A stretch of DNA of 64,000 nucleotides from Streptomyces goshikiensis (lineage in GTDB: Bacteria > Actinomycetota > Actinomycetes > Streptomycetales > Streptomycetaceae): positions 1 to 64,000 of the forward strand of contig NZ_BMVE01000009.1 of NCBI RefSeq assembly GCF_014650555.1. The letters are read 5' to 3'. Positions 52,661 to 61,106 of the stretch are shown here, piece by piece. The position numbers and the translations under genes are program-made. The notes below the pieces were generated by a model. The model did not search any database. It was not told where the DNA came from and was given only the letters and a program-made list of their open reading frames with translations. Each line of letters begins with the position of its first letter. Positions within the stretch are counted from its first letter, which is position 1.

Positions 52661-53770
52661 CTAGTCGGGCAGGCCGGTCAGGGCCTCGGCCACCCGGTCG
52701 GCCTGTTCCTCGGTCAGCGCGGCGAACAGCGGTACCGAGACGGTGCTGTCCACGACGCGTTCGGCCACCGGGTACTCCCGCGGCTCCAGGCCCAGCTGCC
52801 GGTGCAGCAGGTGCCGGGCGGGGATCAGGGGGTCAGCCGCGATGCCCGCGGCGCGCAGGTGGCCGATCCACCGCTGCTGCTGGGCGCGGCCGGCGGCCCG
52901 CAGGCAGTAGCGGTAGGGCACCTGGCCGGGGGCCAGCCCCGGCGGGGGCGCGACGTGCGGCGGCAGGGCCGCGGTGTAGCGGGCGGCGACGGCGCGGCGG
53001 TGCGCGGCGATCTCGTCGAGGCGGCGGAACTGGCTGAGCGCCAGGGCGGCCGCCGGATCGGAGAGGCGGTGGTTGAACCTCGGCGCGTAGACCTCGCGGG
53101 CGCCCGGGTCCTGGTAGCCGCGGACGTGGTCGCGGGCCGCGGGGTCGCGCTGGAGCAGCATCCCGCCCTCACCGGCGGCGATCACCTTGGTCGCGTAGAA
53201 GGAGAACACCGAGGCGTCCCCGATGGCGCCGAGGGGGCGGCCCCGCTCGTCGCGGCCGCCGAGGCTCTGGCAGCAGTCCTCCACCAGCAGCGCGGTCTTG
53301 GGGCGCAGGGCGTCCAGATCCGCCGGGTGGCCGTGGGTGTGTACGGCGATGACGGCGTCGATGGGGTGCGCCGGGTCGAGCCGTCCGGGATCGATGCCGA
53401 GGGTCCGCTCGGTGACGTCCACGACCAGCGGGGTGCAGCCGGCGGCCAGTACGGCGTCCAGCAGGGCGGAGCAGCCGTAGGTGGGGACGGCGACGGTGGC
53501 GCCGTTGTCCCCGAGCCCGGCGCCGCGCAGCGCCAGCGTCAGCCCCGCGGTGCCCGACGAGACGGCGGAGGCGTGCAGGGGGTGGAAGCGCTCGGCGAAG
53601 GCCGCTTCGAGGGCCGCGGTCCGGGGGCCGGTGGCGAGCCAGCCGGAGCGCAGGGCCTCGGTCACGGCGGCGATGTCGTCCTCGGTGACGAGCGGCCCGT
53701 TGTGGGGGACGGAAACGGGGACGGAATCGGGGGCGGGTACGGGTACGGGGGGTACGGGGGCGGGGGTCAT
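52661..53770 (-). CDS. DegT/DnrJ/EryC1-family aminotransferase
   Basis: A 369-residue PLP enzyme of the sugar-aminotransferase family. It has SSGTAGLTLALRGAGLG, VEDCCQSLGG and the PLP-lysine region SFYATKVIAAGEGGML. FNHRLSDPAAALALSQFRRLDE is the substrate-contact region. The N-terminal 25 residues are Pro/Val repeats (GTACGG and GGGGAC at the DNA level). ATG 53770 overlaps the upstream stop by 4 bp. Substrate could be a keto sugar or cyclic ketone. Confidence 0.92.
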   Translation of the reverse strand: MTPAPVPPVPVPAPDSVPVSVPHNGPLVTEDDIAAVTEALRSGWLATGPRTAALEAAFAERFHPLHASAVSSGTAGLTLALRGAGLGDNGATVAVPTYGCSALLDAVLAAGCTPLVVDVTERTLGIDPGRLDPAHPIDAVIAVHTHGHPADLDALRPKTALLVEDCCQSLGGRDERGRPLGAIGDASVFSFYATKVIAAGEGGMLLQRDPAARDHVRGYQDPGAREVYAPRFNHRLSDPAAALALSQFRRLDEIAAHRRAVAARYTAALPPHVAPPPGLAPGQVPYRYCLRAAGRAQQQRWIGHLRAAGIAADPLIPARHLLHRQLGLEPREYPVAERVVDSTVSVPLFAALTEEQADRVAEALTGLPD

Positions 53771-55014
53771 GCCAGGCCCTCCTTCAGCCGGTCCAGCGCC
53801 TCGCGCAGTACGGTCTCGCGTTTGCAGAACGCGAAGCGGACGTAGCGCCGCCCGGCGTCCGGGTCGGCGTAGAAGACCTGCTGGGGGATGGCGGCGACGC
53901 CGGCGCGGCCGGGCAGCGCACGGCAGAATTCCATCCCGTCCCGCTCGCCGAGGGGGGTGATGTCGGCGGTGATGAAGTACGTGCCCTGCGGCGGCCGCAC
54001 GCCGAAGCCGAGCGCGCGCAGCCCGTCGGTCATCAGGTCCCGGCGTCGGCGCAGGGAGTCCGTGGCGGCGGTGAAGTACTCCTCGGGGAGGCGCAGCGCC
54101 TCGGCCACGGCGTACTGGAAGGGCGTGCCGGCGGCGAAGGAGAGGTGCTGCTTGACCTCGCGGACGGCGGTGACCAGATCGGCGGGGCCGCTCGCCCAGC
54201 CGACCTTCCAGCCGGTGAAGGAGAAGGACTTGCCGGCGGAGGAGAGGGTGACGGTGCGCTCGAACATGCCGGGCAGGGCCGCGATGGGCTGGTGGACGCC
54301 GTCGAACACCAGGTGCTCGTAGACCTCGTCGGAGATGACCAGGAGGTCGTGGGCCCGGGCCAGCGCGGCCACCTCGTGGAGCTGCCCGGGGGTGAGGACC
54401 GCGCCGGTCGGGTTGTGGGGCGTGTTGAGCAGCAGGACCCGGGTGCGCCCGGTGATCGCGGCGGCCAGGTCCCGGGTGTCCAGGGTGAAGTCGGGTGCCC
54501 GCAGCCGGACCGGCACCAGGGTGGCGCCGGCCAGGGTGGCGCAGGCGGCGTAGGAGTCGTAGAAGGGCTCCAGGGCCACGACCTCGTCGCCGGGCGAGGT
54601 CAGCGCGAGCAGCGCGGCGGCCAGCGCCTCGGAGGCACCGGTGGTGACGACGGTCTCCCGGTCGGGATCGATGTCCAGGCCGTAGCGCCGCCGCTGGTGG
54701 TCGGCGATGGCGCGGCGCAGGGCGGGGAGCCCGGGGACGGGCGGGTACTGGTGGTGGCCGGCGCGCAGCGCGCGGACGGCGGCCTCGACGACGGAGTCGG
54801 GGCCCGCGGTGTCGGGGAAGCCCTGGCCGAGGTTGACGGCGTCGTACCGCTCGGCCAGGGCCGACATCTCGGCGAAGACGTTGTGCCCGTGCGCGGCGAG
54901 GCGGCCGCGGCGCGCGGGGGCGGCAAGGGCGGCAGGGACCGCAGAGTCCGCAGGCGCGGCAGCCGTGCCGCAGCGCCCGCCGCTGCCGGGCGGGTGCTGC
55001 CGGTGTCCTGTCAC
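53767..55014 (-). CDS. Class I/II aminotransferase (KAT/DapC-like)
   Basis: A 415-residue fold-type I aminotransferase: NLGQGFPDTAGPDSV, QYPPVPGLPALRRAIAD, TTGASEALAAALLAL, LNTPHNPTGAVL (PLP phosphate and pyridine region), VISDEVYEHLVFDG and SSAGKSFSFTGWKVGW with the PLP lysine. It resembles kynurenine/glutamine transaminases and DapC-like enzymes. It is coupled by 4-bp overlaps on both sides. It could deaminate an amino acid released from a precursor. Confidence 0.92.
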   Translation of the reverse strand: MTGHRQHPPGSGGRCGTAAAPADSAVPAALAAPARRGRLAAHGHNVFAEMSALAERYDAVNLGQGFPDTAGPDSVVEAAVRALRAGHHQYPPVPGLPALRRAIADHQRRRYGLDIDPDRETVVTTGASEALAAALLALTSPGDEVVALEPFYDSYAACATLAGATLVPVRLRAPDFTLDTRDLAAAITGRTRVLLLNTPHNPTGAVLTPGQLHEVAALARAHDLLVISDEVYEHLVFDGVHQPIAALPGMFERTVTLSSAGKSFSFTGWKVGWASGPADLVTAVREVKQHLSFAAGTPFQYAVAEALRLPEEYFTAATDSLRRRRDLMTDGLRALGFGVRPPQGTYFITADITPLGERDGMEFCRALPGRAGVAAIPQQVFYADPDAGRRYVRFAFCKRETVLREALDRLKEGLA

Positions 55015-55859
55015 GACCGGTCACCGGCGGCGGCCGCTTCGGCCTCCGGCCGGTGGATCTCCAGCAGGGCGAAGCGGTGGAGCATCTGGCTGCCGTTGAG
55101 GTAGACCAGCGCCGGGTCCGCGCCGGCCTCGGGGTGCGCGTCGGGGTCGGGCACGGTGTGCGAGCGCAGCGGGTCCTGGGACTGCCGGGCGCGGGGTGCG
55201 GTGGGCAGGTAGCGGTGGAAGGCGTGCCCCAGTCCGGCCGCGTCCAGCAGCCGGCCGACGGTCTGCACGGAGAACTGGTTCCACCCGGGCAGCCACTCCG
55301 GGTCGCTGTCCGAATGGCGCAGCCGGATGACGACGTCCACCGGTTCGGGGTTGAACAGCCCGAAGACGTAGGCGCGCCCACCGGGTGCGGTCAGGCGCAG
55401 CAGTGCGTCGATCCACTGCTGGGGGTCGTCGAAGTGGCTGTGCAGGGCGACCATGAACACGGTGGTGAACGGCCCGGCGGGCAGGGTGTCGGGGCGCAGC
55501 ACGTCGCCGGTCAGGAAGCGGGCGCCGGGCACCCGCAGCCGGGCCTGCTCGATCAGCGTGGGCTGGAGGTCCACGCAGGTCAGGTCGGTGCCGGGATGGC
55601 GGCCGAGGAGGTAGTGGGCGAACGCTCCGGCCGCGCAGCCCACTTCGCACACCGGCCCGTCCGGGTGGTCCCGCAGCCAGGGCTCGGCGTGGTCGACGAC
55701 GAAGGGGAAGTAGTGCGGGTGCTCGCTGTCCACGGGGCGGTCGGCGTAGCGCAGGTCCAGATTGCGGGGGCCGCCGGCCGGCCCGGGCAGGGCCGTGTGC
55801 TGCGGCATGGTGGTGTGGGGCGTGGTGGTGTGGGGTGCCTGGCGGGGGGTGCTGGTCAT
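55011..55859 (-). CDS. Class I SAM-dependent methyltransferase
   Basis: A 282-residue methyltransferase. Motif I is VCEVGCAAGAFAHYLLG, then CVDLQPTLIEQARLR, FLTGDVLRPDTL, FTTVFMVALHSHFDD and TAPGGRAYVFGLFNP. ATG 55859 overlaps the upstream acetyltransferase stop by 4 bp. The N-terminal 25 residues are Thr/Pro/His-rich (HTTTPHTTMPQHT). Confidence 0.9.
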   Translation of the reverse strand: MTSTPRQAPHTTTPHTTMPQHTALPGPAGGPRNLDLRYADRPVDSEHPHYFPFVVDHAEPWLRDHPDGPVCEVGCAAGAFAHYLLGRHPGTDLTCVDLQPTLIEQARLRVPGARFLTGDVLRPDTLPAGPFTTVFMVALHSHFDDPQQWIDALLRLTAPGGRAYVFGLFNPEPVDVVIRLRHSDSDPEWLPGWNQFSVQTVGRLLDAAGLGHAFHRYLPTAPRARQSQDPLRSHTVPDPDAHPEAGADPALVYLNGSQMLHRFALLEIHRPEAEAAAAGDRS

Positions 55860-57064
55860 CGGCCGTTCCCGGTGGTGGTGGGCTTGGAGGTGAGCGCGGC
55901 CAGCCGGGCGAATCCCTCGACGGGCAGGCTGCGGAAGGGCAGTTGGTCGCCGCAGGGCAGGGCGTTGCGCCGCAGGAAGTCGCGCAGGTCGTGGCCGACC
56001 TCGTCGAGACCGCCGGTGAGCCGCCCGGAGCGCAGTTCGAACAGGGCGCGGCTGCGGCTGGTCCAGGGACGCAGGTCGGGGCGGTCGTCCACGGCGAGCA
56101 GGTGGAATCCGCGCCGGTGGGCCGCGTTGGCGTGGGCGTGGACGGCGTCGAGGCAGGTGTCCTCGGTGACCAGCAGCACGCGGTGGCGGCCCTCGACGTC
56201 GATGCCGCCGTCGGGGGTGCGCTCGGCGCCGAGGCCCTTCCACTGGAGCTCGGCGATCCATTCGTCGAGCAGGGCGTCCACGCGCCGGTGGGCCTCCTCG
56301 TCCTCGGGGGGCCGCGGCTCCAGGGTGCGTTTGACGGCGGCGGGCACGCCGCCCGCCAGTACTCCGGCGGGCAGGTCGCGGCTGACGACGCTGCCTGCGG
56401 CGATGATGGTGTCGGCGCCGATGGTCACCCCGGGGAGCACGGTGGCGTGGTAGGCGAGCCAGACGTTGCGCTCGATGCGCACGGGCGCGAAGGTCGCCGG
56501 GTAGCCGTCCAGGAGCCGGTGACCGAAGTGGAACCCATGGGTCCAGATGGTCAGGTGGGAGCCGGAGCCGACCTGGTCGCCCAGGATGATCGGGTGGTTG
56601 GCGTTGAGGATGCTGTGCGGTCCGATCGCCACCCGGGCACCCAGGACGACGTGCGAGGTGGAGGCGGTGGTGCCGCCGTAGCCGACGCTGGTGCCCTGAC
56701 CGAGGTACAGCAGCCGGTCGGCCTGGAAGGAGCGGCAGGTGACGTGCGTACCGGATTCGATGCGCCCGCCGCCCTCGACCTCGAAGGCGTCGGCGACGAG
56801 CACGGTGACCGAGGCCTGGAGCTCGGTCGCGTCCCCCAGGAAGAGGGTGCCGGCGCGCAGGTCGCAGTCCTCGCCGATGGTGACGCCGTCGCCCAGCGTC
56901 AGGGTGTCCGCGGCCAGCACGGCACGGGCGCCGATCGTCACGTCGCGGCCGATGAGGACGTTGGAGCCGAGCCAGGCACGCACGCCCGGCCCGACCGTCG
57001 CTCCGGCCTCGATCAGCCGGCGCCGGCCGGCCGAGCCGTCGTCGGGGGTCTGGTCGATGGTCAC
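55856..57064 (-). CDS. Hexapeptide-repeat acyltransferase with a C-terminal extension
   Basis: A 402-residue protein. Residues about 20-265 form a left-handed beta-helix with repeats such as LGSNVLIGRDVTIGARAVL and, at the end, ERNVWLAYHATVLPGVTIGADTIIAAGSVVSRDLPAGVLAGGVP, as in maltose and galactoside O-acetyltransferases. A His-rich loop (TIWTHGFHFGH) may hold the catalytic His. The last 130 or so residues (VDALLDEWIAELQWKGLGAE) are a domain I do not recognise. GTG 57064 overlaps the pentapeptide gene stop by 4 bp. Confidence 0.85.
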   Translation of the reverse strand: MTIDQTPDDGSAGRRRLIEAGATVGPGVRAWLGSNVLIGRDVTIGARAVLAADTLTLGDGVTIGEDCDLRAGTLFLGDATELQASVTVLVADAFEVEGGGRIESGTHVTCRSFQADRLLYLGQGTSVGYGGTTASTSHVVLGARVAIGPHSILNANHPIILGDQVGSGSHLTIWTHGFHFGHRLLDGYPATFAPVRIERNVWLAYHATVLPGVTIGADTIIAAGSVVSRDLPAGVLAGGVPAAVKRTLEPRPPEDEEAHRRVDALLDEWIAELQWKGLGAERTPDGGIDVEGRHRVLLVTEDTCLDAVHAHANAAHRRGFHLLAVDDRPDLRPWTSRSRALFELRSGRLTGGLDEVGHDLRDFLRRNALPCGDQLPFRSLPVEGFARLAALTSKPTTTGNGR

Positions 57065-58488
57065 GTCGACCCCTTGCGGCCCTTCGCCAGCGCGGCGCCG
57101 AGGTTCTCGACGAAGGCGGCGAACTCGGTCGCGGCCGGTCCGCCGTCGCGCTCCAGGGCTTCGGCGAGGCCCGGACAGCGGTCGGTGAACACCGGTGCCT
57201 TCACACCCGTCAGGGAGGCGCCGGTGACGACGGTCTTCACCCAGGTGGACTGGTACATGCCGGCGCCGTCGAGCCGGGCGCCGGACAGGTCGGACTGGCT
57301 GAACCGGCTGTACGCGCAGTTGGCGCCCACCAGCCCGGCCTCGCGCAGGTCGGCGGCGATGTAGGCCTGGACGAGGGTGGCACCGTCCAGGACGGCACGG
57401 CGCAGGCTCATGCCGCGCGGCGGATCACCGGTGATCATGGCGCGGTAGAGGTTCGCGTGGCGCAGGTTGGCCCGGGCGAGGCTGGAGTCGCGCACCGTGA
57501 GGCAGCGGCCGAGGAAGGTGCTCATCTCGGCGTCGGACAGGTCGCTCTCCACGATGTGGAGGTTCTCGCCGCGGGCGGCGGTGAGGATCGCGCCGCGCAG
57601 ACTGCTCTCCACGATGCTGCCGTTGCTCAGCGAAGCCCCGCCGAGGCGGACCTGCGGCAGGGTGCAGCGCGTCCAGCGGGCACCGGTGAGCTGGGCGCCG
57701 CTGAAGTCCGCGGCGGTGACGGTGAGGTCGGTGAAGTCGGCGTCGGGTGCCTTGAGCCCGGCCGCCCGCCACTCGTGCGCCTGGACGCCGGTGAGCCGCA
57801 GCTGCGGCAGCCCCGCGTCGGCGAGCACCAGGCCGTCGGCAGCGGTGAGCCGCTGGAGGGCCAGGCCGTGACCGGCCACCGAGCGCAGCGAGGTGTCGCG
57901 GAGGCTGGACTTGGTGACGGAGAGCTGGTCGACGCAGGAGCCGTCCAGGGCGGCGGAGTCCAGCAGGCATTCGCTGATCAGCGCGCCCTGGAGGTTCATG
58001 TTGCGCATCGAGGCGTCGGACAGGTCGCACTGGTAGAACGAGGAGCCGGACAGGTGGCCGTCGTCCAGGTGGGTGCCGCGCATGCTGCACCCGTGGAAGA
58101 GCGTGCCGGTGGCGTCCCGCAGCCCGGTCAGGTCGGCGCCGTCGAAGACGCAGGTCTGGGCGGCCAGGGCGTGGACGTAGGCGGAGCGCAGGCTGGCTCC
58201 GGTGAGGTTGGTGCGTTCCATCCCCGGGCAGACCATGCTGACTTCGGAGAGGTCGGCCTCCTGGAGGCGGGTGCCGTGCAGCAGCGCCCGGTTGAGGGTG
58301 GCGCGGCGCAGGTCGACCCGGCGCAGGTCGAGGTTGCTCAGGTCGGCCTCGGTCAGGTCCATGCCGCGGCCGGTGGTGTCGATCAGGCCCTGGGTGACTT
58401 CGGAGACGTGCTTGAGCAGCGCGGGGCGCAGTTCCTCGTCGGCGGCGGCCAGGTGCCGCAGTAGTTCCAGCGCGGTGGTGTCGGGCAT
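57061..58488 (-). CDS. Pentapeptide-repeat protein
   Basis: A 475-residue protein made almost wholly of pentapeptide units A(D/N/S)LXX from about residue 43 to 430: DLTEADLSNLDLRRVDLRRA, LTGASLRSAYVHA, DLSDASMRNMNLQGALIS, DLSDAEMSTFLGRC, RANLRHANLYRAMI. Such right-handed quadrilateral beta-helices include DNA-mimic proteins (MfpA/Qnr types) and proteins of unknown role. GTG or ATG start region 58488; 9 bp after the TIM-barrel gene. Possible self-protection or scaffold role is inference. Confidence 0.88.
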   Translation of the reverse strand: MPDTTALELLRHLAAADEELRPALLKHVSEVTQGLIDTTGRGMDLTEADLSNLDLRRVDLRRATLNRALLHGTRLQEADLSEVSMVCPGMERTNLTGASLRSAYVHALAAQTCVFDGADLTGLRDATGTLFHGCSMRGTHLDDGHLSGSSFYQCDLSDASMRNMNLQGALISECLLDSAALDGSCVDQLSVTKSSLRDTSLRSVAGHGLALQRLTAADGLVLADAGLPQLRLTGVQAHEWRAAGLKAPDADFTDLTVTAADFSGAQLTGARWTRCTLPQVRLGGASLSNGSIVESSLRGAILTAARGENLHIVESDLSDAEMSTFLGRCLTVRDSSLARANLRHANLYRAMITGDPPRGMSLRRAVLDGATLVQAYIAADLREAGLVGANCAYSRFSQSDLSGARLDGAGMYQSTWVKTVVTGASLTGVKAPVFTDRCPGLAEALERDGGPAATEFAAFVENLGAALAKGRKGST

Positions 58489-58497
58489 CGGGGCTCC

Positions 58498-59487
58498 TCA
58501 GGTGTGGGCGGGACGGGGAGGTCCGGTGGGCGCGGTCCGGGCGGGCTCGCCCGGCGTACGAAGGGCAGGGCCGCCCGGCGTACGAGCGGCAGGGCCGCCG
58601 GGGGTACGAGGGCCGGCGCTGTCCGGCGTACGAGCGGCAGGGCCGTCCGGTGTGGGGCGGTCCGGCCTGCGGTGGCCGATCAGGGCGCGGATCCACCGGC
58701 TGATCTGCTCGGGCCCCGGGTCGCCGGGCGCCGGGGGCCGGTGCTCCAGGACGACGGCGGGGGCGCCGGTGAGGTCGAGCAGCTCGGGCAGCAGCTCGGC
58801 CAGCGGCAGGTAGCCGTCGGCGGCCGACTGGCCGGCGTGGGCGGGCTCGTGGCCGTGCTCGGGGTAGCGCGCGCTGGTGGTGTTGTAGAGGTGCATGCTG
58901 CGCACGACCGGGCCCAGGGCGCGGGCGTAGCCGAGCGGCCCGTGCTCCGGGCCGAGCAGGTGCGCATGGCCGACGTCGAGGCAGAGCCCCAGCTCCGGGC
59001 GCCCGGCGAGCGCGTCGCGGTAGTGCTCCGCGGTGTGCAGCAGCGGGTGGGCGGAGAGGTTCTCCACCAGGACGGGGACCCCGTGCTCGCGCGCCAGCCC
59101 GCAGGCGGCGTCGAGGAAGTCGCGGCACCAGCTGTCGAACCCCGCGAGCGGGTAGGGCGGGTAGGGGCTCGGGAAGTGCACCACCACGTGGAGCGCGCCG
59201 AGGTCGGCCGCGCAGCGGACGGTGGCCTCGGTCAGCCGCAGCGCGGTCGCCGCCTCGTCCGGGTCGGGACCGGTGGGCGCGAACCGGCGCAGCGGGCTCG
59301 GCTCGTCGTAGGGGACGGGCGTGTGCAGCGCGGGCCGGATGCCGTGGCGGGCGCAGAACCGCTCGATCGCGGCGAGCATCGACCGGGGGTAGTTGTAGAA
59401 CTCGACGACCTCGGGCTCGTAGGCGAGCAGCCCCGTCAGATCGGTGCGGTCGGCCAGCACACCGGTGGAGACGCCCAGCAGGGTCAT
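58498..59487 (-). CDS. TIM-barrel sugar phosphate isomerase/epimerase-like protein
   Basis: A 329-residue protein whose first 260 residues fit the xylose-isomerase-like TIM barrel (AP endonuclease 2 family): PEVVEFYNYPRSMLAAIERF, LHVVVHFPSPYP, PVLVENLSAHPLLH, LGLCLDVGHAHLLG, MHLYNTTSARYPEHGH and VLEHRPPAP, with Glu, Asp and His residues in metal-ligand positions. The last 65 residues are a low-complexity tail (RTPGGPAARTPGGPALRTPG). ATG 59487 overlaps the adenylating-enzyme stop by 4 bp. Confidence 0.82.
   Translation of the reverse strand: MTLLGVSTGVLADRTDLTGLLAYEPEVVEFYNYPRSMLAAIERFCARHGIRPALHTPVPYDEPSPLRRFAPTGPDPDEAATALRLTEATVRCAADLGALHVVVHFPSPYPPYPLAGFDSWCRDFLDAACGLAREHGVPVLVENLSAHPLLHTAEHYRDALAGRPELGLCLDVGHAHLLGPEHGPLGYARALGPVVRSMHLYNTTSARYPEHGHEPAHAGQSAADGYLPLAELLPELLDLTGAPAVVLEHRPPAPGDPGPEQISRWIRALIGHRRPDRPTPDGPAARTPDSAGPRTPGGPAARTPGGPALRTPGEPARTAPTGPPRPAHT
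58545..58650. repeat. Tandem repeat encoding the C-terminal tail of the TIM-barrel protein
   Basis: Three to four imperfect copies of a roughly 30-bp unit (GGCGTACGAGCGGCAGGGCC) encode the RTPGGPA tail. The tail is poorly conserved in type and probably flexible. Confidence 0.6.
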
Positions 59488-61106
59488 GCCGCACCTCCCG
59501 GTGCTGCGGCGGCCGCCTCGGCGAGGCGCGCGGCCGCCGCCCGGTCGGTCTTGCCGGTGCGTCCCAGCGGGGGCTGCTCGACGCGGTGCACGCGCTCGGG
59601 CACCTTGTGGGCCTCCAGCCGGAGCCGCCCGTGGGCCCGCAGCTCCTCCTCGGCGGGCATCCGGCCCGCGCGCGGTACGAAGAGCAGGTGCAGGCGCTCG
59701 CCCAACAGCGCGTCCGGGACACCGACGGCCACGCACGCGGCGCAGTCGGGGTGATCGGCGTACGCGGCCTCCACCTCCAGTGGGGAGATCTTCGCGCCGC
59801 CGCGCACGATGAGCTGCTTGGCGCGCCCGACGAGTTCCACCCGGCCGTCCGGCGGCCGGTGCCGGGCGAGGTCGCCGGTGCGCAGCCAGCGGCCGGCCAT
59901 TGTGGCGGCGGTGGCGGCGGGGTCGTCGAGGTAGCCGGTCATCAGATGGGGCGTACGGAGCCAGAGTTCACCGGCCGCACCGGGTTCGGCGTCGGCACCG
60001 GGGGCGCCGGGGGCGCCGTCCACGGGCACGATGCGGTACTCCACGCCGGGGGAGGGGCGCCCGATGGTGCCCGCCTCCTCGTCGTAGCGGTCGGGGGTGA
60101 GGATGAAGTCGGAGGTGGCGCTCTCGCTCAGCCCGAAGACGTCGGCGATCCCGGCGTGCGGCAGCAGGGCCCGCATCCCGCGGCCGAGGCCGGCCGGCAG
60201 GGGTTCGCCGCCGCAGATCCAGGTGCCGGGGGAGCCCGCCGCGGCGAGCCCCGCCGCCAGGGCGGTCCCGTCCGGGGAGTCGAGCTCGCGGCGGATCAGG
60301 CGCAGCATGCTGGGGACGACGGCGGTCCGGTCGACGGTCCGCCGCGCGAGGAGCTCCAGCACCCGGCGGGCCCGGAAGCGCGGGGTGAGCAGCAGGGTGC
60401 CGCCGGTCGCGAGGGTGAGCAGCGAGGTCCACTGCCCGAAGCTGAAGTTGAGGTGCAGCAGGTGCAGGGCGGTCTGGCCCTCGCCGAACGGCAGCGTCCG
60501 GGCGATCGCCTGGAGCTTGGTGTACAGGGCGCGGTGGGAGAGCACCACGCCCTTGGGGCGGCCGGTGGAGCCGGAGGTGAAGACCACCAAGGCCTGCTCG
60601 GCGTCCAGTTCGGCCGGCGGGACCGGCGGGCTGCTGGGGGCGCCGTCATGGACGACTTCGCCGATCCAGGGGTGGCCGGCCGGGCCGGTGGCGTCCTCCC
60701 AGGCCGCGGGGCGGTGGCGGGGGTCGCCGAGCAGGAACCGGGCGCCGACGCGTTCGGCGGTGGCGCGCAGCACCAGCGCGGGGGAGTCCCGGTGCACCGG
60801 CACCACGACCGCCCCGGCGGACCAGGCGGCGAGTTCGCACACGAGGTCCCCGCACCGGTTGTCCACCGCGACGAGAACGGGTTCCCCGCGCCGCAGGCCG
60901 GCCGAGGTCAGGGCGGCGGCGAGGGCGCGGCCCCGCTCGCCGAGTTCGCGGTAGCCGAGGACGTCCTCCCCGTCGTCGAGGGCGACGCGGTCCGCGAAGC
61001 GCGCGCAGGCCAGTTCGAGGAGCGCGTCGAGCCGCTGGGTGGCGCCCGCCAGGGGAGCGGCGGGGGCGCCGGCCGGGGCGCCGGTCAGGGTGGCGGGGGT
61101 GGTCAC
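59484..61106 (-). CDS. AMP-dependent acyl synthetase/ligase
   Basis: A 540-residue adenylate-forming enzyme. Core A3 motif VVFTSGSTGRPKGVVLSH is about residue 175, then VFGLSESATSDFILT, GELWLRTPHLMTGYLDD, WLRTGDLARHRPPDGRVELVGRAKQLIVRGGAKISPLEVE and the C-terminal lysine region LGRTGKTDR. It activates a carboxylic acid as acyl-AMP, possibly then to CoA or an amine. GTG 61106 overlaps the NDK-like stop by 4 bp. No carrier protein is seen in the operon. Confidence 0.92.
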   Translation of the reverse strand: MTTPATLTGAPAGAPAAPLAGATQRLDALLELACARFADRVALDDGEDVLGYRELGERGRALAAALTSAGLRRGEPVLVAVDNRCGDLVCELAAWSAGAVVVPVHRDSPALVLRATAERVGARFLLGDPRHRPAAWEDATGPAGHPWIGEVVHDGAPSSPPVPPAELDAEQALVVFTSGSTGRPKGVVLSHRALYTKLQAIARTLPFGEGQTALHLLHLNFSFGQWTSLLTLATGGTLLLTPRFRARRVLELLARRTVDRTAVVPSMLRLIRRELDSPDGTALAAGLAAAGSPGTWICGGEPLPAGLGRGMRALLPHAGIADVFGLSESATSDFILTPDRYDEEAGTIGRPSPGVEYRIVPVDGAPGAPGADAEPGAAGELWLRTPHLMTGYLDDPAATAATMAGRWLRTGDLARHRPPDGRVELVGRAKQLIVRGGAKISPLEVEAAYADHPDCAACVAVGVPDALLGERLHLLFVPRAGRMPAEEELRAHGRLRLEAHKVPERVHRVEQPPLGRTGKTDRAAAARLAEAAAAAPGGAA

